Source of the DNA: Trogon surrucura
Taxonomy: Eukaryota > Chordata > Aves > Trogoniformes > Trogonidae
Direction: 5' to 3'
Assembly (NCBI GenBank): GCA_020746105.1
Contig: CM036619.1
Span: 12,376,238-12,440,237, forward strand
DNA length: 64,000 nucleotides
A program made the translations under genes and the position numbers. The notes under the pieces are model-generated. The model had not been told where the DNA came from. It was given only the letters and a program-made list of their open reading frames with translations, and searched no databases. Positions 38,401 through 52,629 of this stretch are shown here, piece after piece; position 1 is the stretch's first letter; the number at the start of each line of letters is the position of its first letter.

Positions 38401-39589
38401 TCGGTCAGGCTGTGCTGGCATGGGTAGTTCAAAACACAAAACAAACAATGAGGAGAAAAATAAGAAGGAAATGTAAGGAGAAATTAGACATTCGCAAAGT
38501 CTCACATAAGTTGGTGGGTTTCCTGATCTCTCAATTTTGGGGCTTAAAATAAATTGTAGATGATACGAAGAAAAATCCAAGTTGTTCCATAAGAATTTTT
38601 ATCAATTTTTTCCCCAGCTGTCAAATCAGCTGCAGATTTTTCTCAGGTGCAAAAATGGCAATGTTCTAAATGTGAAAATAGTAGAAACCAAAATCCAATT
38701 TTTAATGTTCCTGGAAGATGTTGAGTACCTTTTTTTTGCATCCTAACAACCCAGTCGGCTTTTTCTCACTGTATAGAGGCAATCTGAATATTGTCTGAAG
38801 ACGGCAGAGCCCTGCTGAACAAGGTCAGCTCCCCCAAGAACTTCACTCACCTTTGATTCTCACCCTCAACATGAGTCAGATCAATGGCAGCGGGCAGAGC
38901 TGTAACAAGGTCGAATGCATCCTGGATAAAATCTCAAGGTGGTGACTCTTCCCAGGAGTGGGAGTAAACTAATACTCTCTGGCTTGAATATACGTGCTGG
39001 TACACAGCAGGAGACGTGCATGTGAGAAGGAAGTGCTGCGCTTCGTTTCGTGATGTTTGTGCATGAAGGGCTGCTGCTCATCACACGGCAGGTCTCAGGA
39101 AGACCTTGCTGCAGCCTGGTCATTCTTCCTACACGTTTGTGCTGTGGAGCTCTCTTCTCATCCCTGGAGACCTGAGCCAGGTGTCTCCTGTGAAGCACTT
39201 CTGCAGTGATCCTTCAGTAAGTGATCCAGAGTTTTTGGGGGGGATGCTGACTAACTGTTCGGTTAAATTGTTAGGTAGAGCCCAGCTACTACTTACTACA
39301 TGCATGGCTGTTCTGAATCACTGTCATTTGAGAGACCTTCCCTTATAATCAGAATTAAAACACTCAGATAAGGTTTCAGCCCTTTGTCTTGCTTACTTTT
39401 AACACTGTCTAGCCAAACAGGACAGCTTGATGACTTCAAAAAATGCTTTTCCCCTGGATGAAACCCCAAAGAACCACCCTTAAGTATGCCTTTTGTAGCT
39501 AATTATAGCTACATTCTTTGCTCAAGCCTTTCCCATTTCATGTTTTGTTAACACTGCAGTGTCCACTGCAGGCCTTGAGGGATGTAACT
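35498..39589. other. Intergenic, no feature recognised
   Basis: About 4 kb of AT-rich DNA. There is a short (TATACACAC)-like tract near 37045-37060. No exon with convincing splice sites and homology is visible. Confidence 0.5.
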
Positions 39590-39690
39590 TTGAATTTGGC
39601 CCAGCTTTGATGTGGAAGTTGGACCAACTTACCTCCAGAGGTCCTTCCAAACTAAATTATCATATGACTCTATGCTTCTTACCTGCTGAA
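39590..39690 (+). mobile_element. CR1 LINE 3' tail fragment
   Basis: GTTGGACCAACTTACCTCCA, then GAGGTCCTTCCAAACTAAAT and ATATGACTCTATG match the CR1 3' UTR end. It is diverged and 5'-truncated to under 110 bp. Confidence 0.82.
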
Positions 39691-42600
39691 AAATCACTCG
39701 GTTGCATTTCTATCACTTTTAGTTCGGCAATTATTATCTCATCCATGTGATTATCCTCTTTTTCACTTGCTCATTGAAACAAATTTTAGTCATCAAGGTG
39801 AACTCAAGAAAAATATGTCAGTGTTTTCCTTACTAATCACTATGACTTTCCCAGATAATTGGGTCCCTTATGAATATGAATAAGTGTTCAATAATTAATT
39901 TATGTCAAGCAGTCTTCTCAGATTGAAGCTTTCCTGCTTGTATTTCTGCAGAGCTTTTAAAGGATCATGAGAAAAACTCTGCAGCTGAGCAGCAAAAGCA
40001 ACAACACAGTTCCTAGTAAATTTAACAGGCTTTGGATTATATCGTGAACAAAAACTGTGTAAAAAAAAAAATGCAATACAGAAAAGTCATAAGAACTTTA
40101 CAGCTAAATACTATTCTTGAATGTCGCTGGAAGAACCACTGAATTTTTATATCTGCCAAATGCTCAAATGTAATTCTGCGTAGTCTGAGGTGTAATTCTC
40201 CTCTTGGGAAGAACTGCTTTGAGTCAGAATGAAAGTCCTCAGCCCTTTCAAAGGATAGCCAGGAATTGACCATTTCTCTAAATGCTTAGGGTAATTATTC
40301 AGCTGCCTGGGTGAGGCACCCAGCATGTGTGACATGAAAGTTCAGGTGCTGTTATTCTGAAGAAGGCTTAAATCCAGAGCTCCCTCTTCTTTGCTGTCAC
40401 TCTACCTGCTGCAGGATATGCTGGTCCCCTGTGGAAGTTCTGTTTGGTATGGCATACCTGAATCTTCAGCAGGACAAGGAATGCCAATGTGTATGACACT
40501 GCAATATGGTCAGCAGTTCATTCAAGTGAGTGTTGTGCCGAAATCTTATGAATATTTAAGCAGAGTTAAGCAGTATGCAGAGTTTAGAACTTCGTCCCTG
40601 AATATCTGGGTGATTACAGCACTTTCCTAGCCACTGCCTATATACTAGGAAAAAAATGAAGGATTAAGTCTAGGTGAATGCCTCTCTTTTGAGCTATCCT
40701 GGAAAAAAAGGCAGACTCTTTCAGCCATGGCTGCATGGAATTGCATGCCAGCATATATACCATGTCAAAACCCACAGGTAGAACAGGAGGAGCAAAAAAA
40801 TTGTCCCCTCAATCTCAGTGGGGTTTCTGTCTAAATTCAAAGTATCTGGGTGATGTAATGACATAGGTGTTGGCAACAAGGCACAATAAACATTTTCAGG
40901 TTTTGGCAATATCTAAGTGACTCAATAATTTTCTCATTTATAAAAATGTGTTTATTTATTACAACCAATAGCACCTGTATTTTGGTCAAAACTACCTAAA
41001 ATAACACAAAATCACTTGAATCCTAGTCGTCTAACTTCAGCGTTCTGTAGCATCTTAAAAATTTACAGAACTCAGTCCAGATAAGCCAAGAGTACTCATT
41101 TCTCAGATCCTTCTCAAAAATGAAATTAGGAATATCAAAGAAGAATAATTTGTAAGTTAAGAAATACATGAACGTAATGCTTGCACGACTCTGAAATGCT
41201 GAAGTTTCCTTAAAATAAACCACCCTAAAATAATAGAAAGAATCTTGTTGAATCTTACCGTCGGATAACTCAGTTTTTTTCTCGTCTTATATCAAGACAT
41301 TCAACACGGAAAAAGGCTTAGTCCAGTCCACACCACCCTGCACAACTGGTGTTGAATCCGGGACTGAGAAGTACAACATTCTCAGGCAGATAATGCATCT
41401 GCTTCTGATACCACATCTCAGCATAGCAGCTGTGCAGTTATACTGTCCTGCTACTAAAATATTTTTTCTCTTCCTGGTAATTCTGTGAAAGAACCACACA
41501 AACACACATTAATTTTCCAAGAAACCTGAAGACTTGTCATGAACAATTAATGACAGCTGTTGGCTAGAAAGGAAGATTTAATATGGCATAAACATACAAA
41601 GAGCAGAAAGAAAAGAGTGAAAACAAGAAAATCATGCCTTTAGACAATTAGGACAGCACTGATAGTTTGCTCATCCCTACATTTTTTTGTTCACAGAAAT
41701 TAATTCTTGGGAAGGTTTGAATGTAGCAAAGAGATGCCTGGTGAATAGCTTTGGGAATAAATTGTAAGTGCACCTTCTGCCAAATGATATCAGCAGTAAG
41801 AGAGAGCTAAATTTAAATATCAAAGACATTAAAATTGACACACACACTGGCTGCTGGCCAGAGAGCTAGGGAAAGCTGGGTTGTTTGGTTTGTTTTTTAA
41901 TTAGTTCCTTTTCTGGATCTCAGTGAGTTTGGTAGCAAGCTGTGTGTCTGGATGCAGCACTATGGAGGCAGTGAAATGCGAAACTGACGTGCGGAAGATC
42001 AGCAATAGATAAGTATTTTAAAGGTAGTTGCCATAGAGGTAATAATTACAGTCACATCAGCAGAAGAGTTCACCTAAGGACAGCGAACTGAGGGTGGAGG
42101 GGAAGGGACACCAGGAAGTTTTGAGTGGGCTACACTTTGAAGTGGGAGGAAAAGCTTTGGGAGAGATTTTTGAAGGAAAGTGTAGACTGAGAGAAAAAGA
42201 GGACAGAAAAGTCCTCCTCAGAAAAGTCGTGATGTCCATTGCAACAAGGTATTAAAGGACCACCATTCAATAGCAGTGTCAAGGGCAACAGATACAAGAG
42301 AGAGGATGAGGCCGATGTGCAGGCTTGAACCTTAGTTAGGGAGTAGACTTTCGGTAATACTGCTAGAAGGATACCTGTGGAGGGGAACCAGCAGGAAGAG
42401 ACTGAAACTGGCCTGAGACCCCAGATCACAGCCATCTTTTTTTATTTTCTTATTGCCACCACAGTCAGTGTGTTCATCTGCTTCTTTTTTTGTAACAGTC
42501 TTAGACAGCAAGAGCTCTAGGACAAGGTGTTCTAGTTTTATTTGTTTCGATAGCACCAAAGGCCAAAGATGTGAAGGGATGCATAATGAATGAGCCAGGA

Positions 42601-44237
42601 AGATGTTTGTTTTCGCAGGAAAAAATAAATCAACGGGGTAACTGAACGGTTAATGCACCGAGCAGGGAATAGGGAAGAACTGGCCCAATCAGCAACACAG
42701 GAAGGGAGAAAACAAAAGGTGTTGATTATCATATAAAATTGAGGTTAGTAGGCCCAATTACCATCTGTTACCTTTGCTGGGTTTGTTTATGAAACCTCTA
42801 ACATTACTACAGAAAGTTACGTGTTAATTTAAAAGAAATCAGGAAGCACAGATAACATCTTTCATTGCTAAAAATCAAAGCAGTCACTTACTGGCTTATC
42901 TTGATAAGGCCTTGCTGAAGCAGGATGGCATCTTATCCACACACAACAAGCTGAAGAGACCTCTCAAGAACCACTCCCTTAAGCATGCCTTCCTATGCCT
43001 TATTTTATTTAGTTTGCATATCATTTTCTAAGCACTTCTTAATTGATTAACATTTTTTAAAATACATTAGGATATAGCTAATACTGGCTATGCAAATTCA
43101 TGTAATCAAAGTACAACCCGCAGCTCATCTACAATACGCTGAATTTTTGTCAGGTTTCTTAGGCCTCCCTTTCCCTGCTCGCCCCCCTGCAAAGCTAAAT
43201 TCGGCAGTAAGGAAGGACAGGGGGTGAAATGATTTCTAGGGAGTCCTCACATAATTCCTAACAGGGTGCAGCACAGCTTATCTTCCAGGCTGTCCTTCCT
43301 GGGGGCCAGCATCTCAAGAAACACCAGCAAGTGTCAAACTGTGTAGGCAAGAATGGTCAGACAAGAGCCCTTTAACCTTCACCTGATTTCTCAGTACTCA
43401 CTGCTGCAAAATGGGCATAATAATACTAATCTGCTTTGCAAAACTGCAATGTTTTCATTAGCTAATATATGCTAAGTGCCTGGAAATAACTCTTGGCTTA
43501 TATAAAAGAGAGAGGTGATGTATTTGAAAAGAGAGAGAACATGAAGTCAATAAAGATCTCAAAAGATGTGTTCAGAATGAGAACTTGCTCTCAAAATTGG
43601 TGAAGTTTGTTTAAAAAGACATTGGTGGTATGCAAGATTGACGCCCAGTCTTCTCGTTGCGCCTTGCAGGAGGTGGTGCAGGAGCCCTCAGGATGGAGGA
43701 ACAAACCAGCAGGTGGCTGTAGATGCCAGCAGCTGCCCCGCAGCAGGGCGGGCTCTCAGGATGCTGCTCCAGAGGAGACCTTGAGTAGGCTCACCGAGTG
43801 ATAAACACCAGGTACGTTTACAAGCAGCCCCGTGGTAGGGTCTGGCCCTTCCTTATCCATGCCCCAAATAGGCTCAGCCAAAATAAATGTCTCCTGTTCC
43901 TACTCTGTGCAGTGATTTGAACTCCAAACCACTCACAGCAGGGAATTTCTGATTCAGAAGTGCCTACTGCGGAGTAGATGGTTGCTTTGTACCAAATAAA
44001 AGGCCGTAGCAAATTATATGCTTATGAAGGCCTTTCCTGACTCAATGAGCTGGTTTACATCAATTCTTAGCTAACCTGAACTCATTCAATTATGCCACCA
44101 TTTAATACTCTAATCTCGTCAGGCTCTGAAGCCGAAGCTTAGGTCGTGCAGCTGCCAACAACACAGGTGCCTGATTATGGCGAGTGGGATTTCAAGAAGG
44201 GAAGTGGCTTGCAGACCATTTTCTCTAGTCTCACTGA
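39691..44237. other. Intergenic, no feature recognised
   Basis: AT-rich DNA with no named repeat and no coding exon that I can support. Confidence 0.5.
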
Positions 44238-44242
44238 GTGGG

Positions 44243-44997
44243 TGTCACGGGTTAGGGCTGGGCCGGCCACTAAACACAGACAGACGCTCCTCCCCTTGCC
44301 CCCCCCAAACAGGAAGGAAAAGGGAATGAGGCAGAGAGACTTACGAGTTAGGAAAGAAAGACTAGAAGAGCTTTAATGAAACAATAATGCAAATAATAGT
44401 GAAATGATAAAAATAAAGAACTATACATAACTATATATAAGCCCAATATCAAACCTGACTCCCCTCTATACAATCCTCACTGGTGCTGCAGAGCAGGCGG
44501 CACTGGGGAAGCCCCAGGTTCAGCAGCATCAGTGCTGGATACAGGGAGCTGGATTCGGGAACTCGGGATCCAGATCAAAAGCAGGAGGTCAGACAAAGTC
44601 CTCCCTGGACATTAGCCATGGCAGAAAAGGGGCAGAAACTCTTGTGATCACTCAATTTATACTAAATATGACATATATGGAACGGAATACTCTTGCTGGT
44701 CACCTGTCCTGTCTATTACCTCACAGAGGTGCAACCTTTTACTTCCTTGTGACCCCTCTTACTACCCAGCACTCCCAGCGTGGCACACAGGAGCCAGCAG
44801 TGGCCTTGGGCACTGTAGGAATAAGTATAAGCAAGAGCCTTTCTGCATCCCGGTCCCAGGCTGTAACTGTAAACATGAAGTGTCATCACTGCCAGTAGCA
44901 GACACCATCTGCAAAAACATGCAGCCTTTTGGAAGAGACTAAACTGGAAAGTAAAAATCACTAAACAGAACTGGGGTTTTTAGCTAAACCCAGGACA
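44243..44997 (-). mobile_element. Solo LTR of an avian endogenous retrovirus, with target duplication
   Basis: Read on the minus strand it starts TGTCCTGGGTTTAGC and ends CCCTAACCCGTGACA. It is 755 bp with TG...CA ends. A perfect 5-bp direct repeat GTGGG flanks it (44238-44242 and 44998-45002). Inside, in the same sense, are a TATATATA box at about 44434-44441 and ATTAAA at about 44370-44375, a spacing fitting promoter and poly(A) signal. A 5-bp duplication fits ERVL-like elements among others. No internal genes are present, so it is a solo LTR. Confidence 0.85.
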
Positions 44998-45002
44998 GTG
45001 GG

Positions 45003-47280
45003 TATCACAAAGCAGGAATCTTAAAGATTTTCCTTAGAAAGTGATTTGGCAATTACCTTTTTTCCTGCCTTTCCCAGCACTAGTGTGCTCATTGGACTCC
45101 CACACACTGCGATTTCACAACAAAATAGTGCTTTTGGGGGTCTGTGTGTGAGAACACTCCCATGTCAAACAATGAAGAAATCACCAGGACTAGTGGAGGC
45201 ATTAGAGAAGGGAACAGACTGGAGCCTTTCATAGATGCACAAACCAGAGCTAAAAGAAGAGAATTACACAAGCATTGCACAAGGGAGGCTTCACTGGAAG
45301 TGTTGCCTCTGGCTCACATTCCTTTTAAGCTGTTATAAAACTTTAAATATAATTAATAAATAACCAGGCCTCTCAAGCAGAGATGAATCCAAAGCTCTGC
45401 CCCCCCACATGAACCGAGTTTGTTATTTCAGCTCTTGATATAAAAGTACAGCATATCACCAGGAGCTATAATGAGACTCTCAGCTGTAGACTTGCCAGTT
45501 GAGGTCAGCCAGACTGGCCAGGTTGCATTACTGCTGCAAAGGAAACACAAACCCAGGCGGCTTAAATAGGTGGAGTAGGCTAAATCAGAGCCCTAATTCT
45601 GCGGCAGGATGAAGGTACCTCCTTCCAGCTGCTGTTTGGATGCAGGGTGAAGACTGTGTCTTCCCCTTGCTACCACCCTACCCGACTGCAGGGTGCTTTC
45701 CTCCTCCTCACTTCCCTTCCTCTTGCAACACCAGCAGTAGCTGAGGGCTCTGTACTCACAGGACTGGGAGATCAGCCTGGCGCTTGCAGTCTTCATCTCG
45801 GTGTCCTGCAGTAACAGAAAGGATGGCCAGGGTGGCAGGAAGGGCCAAGGACTTGCTGCAATGAAGGAGGAAACCTCCGCCTCTTAGCTGTGTGATAGGA
45901 AGCAGCCTTCACCTCTCCCACCATGTCCTCCAGGCAATTCTGTAAGGGAAAACTTCTTGACAGTAGTCTTTCTCCCTCTTTCTTTTGTTTAGCAGCCTTT
46001 ACAAAGCTATTGGTTAGCTCTACAATTAAAACATTCTCAGATCCTTTAAGTATGTAAAGAAAAAATTTTAGAGCCATGTTACGATTTGGTATTTTTATCC
46101 ACTCACATTCATTTCTAAACTATTAGACATCTGTTCTCTCAGATACTGGTTGCAATTCATTTATTGGTATGACCTGGATTATGGTGTCCCTTTGGCCACT
46201 GCTGTGAAAAATTAATCCCAAGCTTAAGAACCACTCTCCTAATGTAACAGGCTGTTTAAGGGGCCAAACTGCTCCCAGGAAAGGAGGTATGACTAGACAC
46301 AAATACATGAGAGTATATAGACTAGTATTTCTATTTGCTAATTAGGAATGCTAATAATTACTCTTCATTGATTCCATTCAGGATTTTACTGGGGGTTTTT
46401 TATGTTTCAAAAAATCAGATCACTTCTATACAGGGGTATAAATAATGGATTTAAGAGGGCAGCATCTAATGTTTGAAAACATTAGCTACGGCTGCTGGTC
46501 TGTAGCTGAGACAACATTGACTCAACAATTCTCAGAGCTAAGAAATCTCTGTGGGTGTCAAATACCACACAGAAGGTTAAAGAATGAATATAATAATTGC
46601 ATGCTTTATATTGTAGTATTTCTTCTAGTAAGTACAGATTAACAAATTCAGACTACAAGAAGAAATAAGCACTGAGTACCAAATATTCAGCAACCAGACA
46701 GTTACAGGGAGAGATGAAGAACAGGGATATCACTATATCTTTATAAAATATCTGGCTGTTGTGAGGTAATAATTAATATCAGGTCTTGTTTAGACTTGTA
46801 AATTAATGATGCATGACAAATCGCAGCTCAAAATTGACCCAAAGAGTGCATTAAACGAACAGTAAAACACTTTCCAGGGTTATCACAGGAGGTAAAGCCC
46901 ACAGAGTATATTAGATGGCTAATTTGTGACCTCTGACTGATGATCCATGATTTCAAGACTAACTCTTACAATAAATTAATCAACATTTTACCACATAAAA
47001 ATGGTGAAAGGCAACTTATGATCTACGAAGAACCTACTTGCGAACTTTGGCTTTGAATCTGGAAACGTGATTTTACTGAAAGAATCTGTTAAATTTCAGA
47101 TTTTACCTGAGAATAAGGTACAGCAGGAAGATTAGTGAGAGTCAGAAACAGTAAGCAAGGTTTATACCCAAGAGGATGGTGTAGTTACTCAGCTAATGAA
47201 TTTACATATCATGAGACATCACAATTGTTGGTTGTTCCAGATTTTCCTTGTCTTCAGAACAGATATGATTTAAGTGTCAT
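45003..47280. other. Intergenic, no feature recognised
   Basis: AT-rich DNA between two solo LTRs. No retroviral internal sequence was recognised, so the LTRs are unlikely to be the two ends of one provirus; their sequences also differ. Confidence 0.55.
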
Positions 47281-47836
47281 TGTTGACTCACATCCCAGAC
47301 GGCAACTAAGCACCACACAACGGCTTGCACGCTTCCCCCACCCAGTGGAAAGCGGGGAGAGAATTTAAAAAAAAAAAACCAAGTGGGTTGAGATAAAGAC
47401 AGTTTAATAGGACAGAAAAGGACGAAAATAATAATAATGATGATAACAGCAATAGAATTAGAATATACAAAACAAGTGATGCACTATGCAATTGCTGACT
47501 GACTCCCAGTCCGTTCCCAAGGAGCGCTCCCCAGCAAGCTTTCCCCCCAGTTTATATACTGGGAATGATGACATATGCTATGGAATAGTCCTCTGGCTGG
47601 TTTGGGTCAGCTGTCCTGGCTGTGTCCCCTTCTAACTTTTTTCATCCCTCCAGACTTCTCACTGTCAGGGCAGCATAAAAAGCTGAAAAGTCTTTGACTT
47701 AGTATAAACACTACTTAGCAACAACTAAACCCATCAGGGTATTATTAACATTATCATTACTCTCACAAATTCAAACCACAGCACTACACCAGCTAGGAGG
47801 AAGAAAATTAACTCTATCCCAGCCAAAACCAGGACG
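47281..47836 (-). mobile_element. Solo LTR, avian ERVL-type
   Basis: On the minus strand it begins CCTGGTTTTGGCTGGGATAG, then AGTTAATTTTCTTCCTCCTA and GCTGGTGTAGTGCTGTG, ends I recognise from a very common avian ERVL LTR. It contains TATATAAACTGGGG (TATA region) at about 47548-47561 and CCTATTAAACTGTCTTTATC (poly(A) signal) at about 47393-47412. It closes with CTTAGTTGCCGTCTGGGATG near 47290. The length of about 556 bp is normal for the family. No internal region and no clean target duplication were seen. Confidence 0.88.
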
Positions 47837-50800
47837 AAGGGGCATCTAAAAAGAACAGAGATTGAGCGTGGAATAGGAACAAAGAGAGTACACTGGTTTA
47901 GGAGCTTCATGTACTTCATAAAGCACTTTCAAAATCTGTCTGTATCTGCATCATTCAGTAAAAGGACTTTCAAAAAAATTATGCTGCGTAGCTATATGCT
48001 ATGGATGACATGAAATTGCCTTCTCTGCTATTGTCTCCATTTAATAAGTAGCCTGTGAAGCTTGGATGACCACAGAGAATATTTCAGAAACACTCTACAT
48101 CACTGATGTGTCCTATCGTGTCCAGGAAAGATGAAAATATTTCACGTAGAAATATTGTTCTGTTCTTCCTAAAAGGAAACAGAAATGACTGATTTTGCTA
48201 TACCACGCTATAAAAACCCCCACAAAACCCAACAAACCCTTATGGCCATATACAGCAATTCTTTATCAACAATATTATTTCTGAAAATGCCCAGACATAC
48301 TTTTCACGAGACGGGAAAAGGTTGCCCCTTTCTTCTTTGTCTAGCCATGTTTCCAAAGAAAAGTAGCAGCTGTCACAGGAGGAATAGGATGTTTCTAAGA
48401 AGAGCCAGAAGCAGAATTTAAAGTTGCTGGGAACCTCTATGAATGAAAGTTTATAGATTTCATATGTCTGTAGTGCTAAATGAAAATTTTGAAATTTTCA
48501 TATTTTGAAGTTAGTACCTAAATATTACCTAAACCTACCTTCAGGCATATACAGCCCTTCAAAGATCCAACCCAACGGGCTCAAAAAGAGCTATTTAGAG
48601 GGAAGATCATAAACCAGGTAAACTTCAACATCTTTAGTACACAAATATTTTATATGCCAAAAAAAATTTGAGAAGCTTAATCTTTTCAAGTCTAGAACAG
48701 TTGACCTCTCATCTTCACAGCTGATTTTATTGCAGCCTGACTGCAAAGGGTGGGAGACTGAACACATTTCTATGGTCTTTTTACCATTTTCATCCACTAG
48801 ACTGTCAGCTTCTGATTAAATGATCCATTACAAAAAAAAAAAGGAGAAAGAGGCAGCAAACCACGACGTTCAGTTTCACAGAGACAGTTGCCACATTCTT
48901 CCAGCATTTCTTAAAAATTACTTGTCTAGAATACAATATATACACTTTTCAGAAATACCAGAACATAATCCTGATAATTCTTTCCGAAGGTGGTAATACG
49001 CTGAAGAGTAACTGTAAAGATATTTACAGTATATATTTTCTTCGACACATTATTTGAACATCATAAAACATAGTTCTCCCAGATGTTCCTGGAAGGCTGA
49101 ACTAATGATGTGGAGAATGTTAGGATTCAGTGGACAAGCTTTCAATATAGTATTAAAATAATTTGAAGGGAAAATTCACAAGAATTAGTTTTCTCTTACT
49201 CTTTTTGAATTTGTGTTTATAATATTGTATCTTCAAAAAACCCCAGCATTAAATGGCAGTAGTCTACAGCAGTGTAATGGATAGAAAACTGATCAGGGAA
49301 TTGAGAGACAAGGATTTTCTTCCCACCACTCCGACTGACCAGCTGGCTGGTAGAGTATGTCATTGGCTTCTCTGTCTACCAGCTTCACAATCATTTTCCT
49401 GTAGTATTGATTTCCATTTCAATGTGCTTTATGATCTGTGCGTATCAGGGAAAAACACTTCATCAAGATCTTATCACTTGATGACTCATTATATCATTCA
49501 TGTGTTTTAACTTTGGTGTCTATCCAAGCAGGTGTTTTATCATTCTTACGAACCACCTTCATTATTTGAATTCATTCACTATGTGCATGTCACTAATAAC
49601 ACAAAAGCCCCTTCTTCTACTTAATAACTGGATACTGTTCAACACAGACGAAATATTTTTATAGATATTGCTGCCAAGTCAAGGAAGTCTTTTTAATTTT
49701 AAATCATCACAAACATCAAAAGTGAGTTGTACTGCAGACACATGGGTATTATGGTTGCTCTGACACAGAAATGTATTGAATACCAAAGACTTTTTTTTTT
49801 TAACGTTGCTTACAAAGAAGAAATAATGTAATAAAATAGGAAGAAAAGAGGTTTATCTGCCTTATGTTATACCTGGTATCAAAAAAGGAGATGATATAAC
49901 CTCAGGCATTTTCACTTACACCTCAGCTGTTGATCACTACCAAACACAGAAGACTGGCGTCGATGCACCAAGAAGCTGAGCTAACACTGCAGTCTCTTAT
50001 GAGAGCACCTGATCTCGCTGCATAATTAGAGACACTTGAAATCGATTCTGTCTGAAGATCAGCAACAGCTGGTGTATTCAAACCTGTGTGAAGTAACCCT
50101 GGTATACATAATTGCCAAAACTGAGAACTGACAAACCCCCTAGAAAAATGAGCCTGTAAGGTGTCAGTGCTTTTTCAGCTGGTGCAGTAGTGTGTTGTTT
50201 CAGTGGAACCTCGAAGTGTTACTGGGAGCAATGCAAAACCAGTAATTCACACGGACAAACATATAGCTGCTCTGATGAGACTTCACTATCTGGAAGACTG
50301 TATTTTGTCCGGTAGCTACTCAGCCAAGCTACTTCTGATCTCTATTGCCTTGTACCTTTCAGGTGGGGCAAATTATCGGCCTGTCTTTGGTGTGAGGATG
50401 TCTTTAAGAAAAAAAAGAGAAAAAACTTTTCTTTTCCCTCCCCTCTGCCCTCCTTCGGTGTCTGTACTGCCTGTGCTGTGTTACTACATGATCTTGCCTA
50501 TTGCTGGTTATTCAGATAATGTAGATATTTACAGTTTGTCATTACAGAGGTATGAGATTAGATATTGTAAAGACTTAACTTTTCTTAAATTATCAAGTAC
50601 TGATTTATAGCAGCCTTATTGTTTTCCACTGCTGATCAGCCTTTGATGAGATCTGGTAGCAGTGTTGGCTTACATAACCTATGTGAACCCCCTTGCCTTT
50701 GCTTTGAGATTTCCCTATGTTGCTGAGAGCTGAATTAGGCCTGTTATTTATTAGCTCTCTAAATACAGTGTAAATTCTCATGTCTTAGAACTGAAAGAAA

Positions 50801-52629
50801 CAACACAAGAAGATGTGAGATTTCTAAATCATTGGAATTTGCTCAAAGGCAAATAAATTCCTTTCAATTTTGACTTGGGTTACTGCTTGCTTTTGTTGTT
50901 TGTATCAGCCCAAAACACTGACTACTCCTGTGATACCACGTGTCTGTAAATGAAAAATTCACTAGCATAACTGTGCTTGTAGTTAAGGACATGTTTCAAG
51001 TTGTTTACCTTAAAATATCTTTAGCTGCTTTTTTATTTATATCTGTCTTAGAATGCAGCTGTTGTAACTATTAAGATATATCTATGAGTTCGTAGTGAAG
51101 AACTGTGTGAAAAGTATAATTATGTGTTCATCGTTAACCCAGATCTTAACTCTAAGGAAAAAAGATTCCTTATATAAGAAATAGAGGAACAAAAAAGATT
51201 ATTGGGTCTATTCTATTAAAGCTCAATCCATTCAGAAAACATTTCCCTGCGGTCAGAATCTAATTGCTTTCTGAATAACCATTATGTATTCACCTTTGCC
51301 CACTGGGCCATTCCAAACGTGACATTCCTTAGAGGGGAAAAAAATGACATCCAGCTGTCTGCTTTGAATTTCTTTTTTGCTGGCATATACGAATAATTCT
51401 TCCAAGAAGCTGTGTTAGAAGGAAACTGAGTTGCAAATGCAGTAACTCTGAAGATAAGTGTCAGAATTAATATTTGCCATGTTACTGTAGTTTATACCCT
51501 TTCTATGTGTTACGATGCAGGTTTTTATTGCACGATTGCATGCTGTACTTTCCATATGATGCTTGCTTTGTTCAGTGCAAAAGAGGGATGATGTCTGCTG
51601 AATGATCAGCTTTAACAGTTTCAGCGTGCAGCTTCTAACAGGTTCCAGTGGGTTCTGTTTGACACTACGCCAAAATCACAAATGTTAATTTCCTAGCGGG
51701 CTCTTCTGTGGTTCTCAGGACTATCATTAATGTTATTGAATTAATTTTCATACCTTTCTGGAGATGAATATAATTCCTTGTTTTGCTAAGGCAGAGCTGA
51801 AGCCCAGATAAGCAATTATCAAAGATACCCAGTTGTTTTGGATTTCAATTTTGAGGCCATGAGAAGACTAAATTTCTCTGGATTACAAGTGCTATAGATA
51901 AGAACGTATAACCACAGAGAAACTTGCAGATGCGCTGAAAAGCGGTCCTTCCAGTACAGCCCCATCACAGATTTTTTTTTGCATGGTCCCATTCTGTCTG
52001 AGCCCTCCCATCTGCTGCCCTAGTCACCTGAATACTCTTTTCCTTGACCATTACGGTCAAGTCACCCCACCAGTGTTCTGGTGTTCCTTCTGCTCAGTCC
52101 CCTCTAATTCAACATCACAGTGTACAACTGAAGGAATTGCCAGGAAGAGGTATGCTGCTAGCAGTGTGAGGAAGGGAGGTGTCCCAGTATGAAGACTGCT
52201 ATTGTGGCAGTCTTTGAAGATCCCAATGTTTTTGATGGCAGCTGGTATTGTTTGCATGGGAGGTGTGACGCGGGCACGAAGCACGAGCAGAAACCGCAAG
52301 CATAAAGTGAAGAGGTGGCTGGTGGAAGAGTCAGGCCAGGATTGGTGCTGCAAGAAAGCAAGAACTGCAGTGTTCGGGTTTGTAGTAGTAGTCTGAAACT
52401 GAATGCAATAGCAGCAGTGGAGGGAAGCAGGGAGTCAGGTGGTAACAGCAGCAATCCCCATGGCAAGCAGATGTGACCAAGACAGCAGCAACTGTGTTGT
52501 GACCCTTGAGCTGCACACGGCTTTCCAGCAGCTCCTGTGTAACTCCCGTAATGTGATAGTGTCAAGGGCCAGCACAGCCTGGCTGCCAGCCATAGACCTT
52601 GTCTGTGGGAGGAAGCGTCTTCAGCTTCT
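47837..52629. other. Intergenic, no feature recognised
   Basis: About 4.8 kb of AT-rich DNA with scattered short open frames and no recognisable repeat or exon. Confidence 0.5.

Noticed and set aside
44243-47836. The two LTRs at 44243 and 47281 as ends of one provirus
   Set aside because: Both are in the same orientation, but their sequences differ and the DNA between shows no retroviral genes. The first has its own target duplication.
50203-50610. 135-codon plus-strand open frame
   Set aside because: No homology and no splice context; length is within chance for AT-rich DNA of this size.
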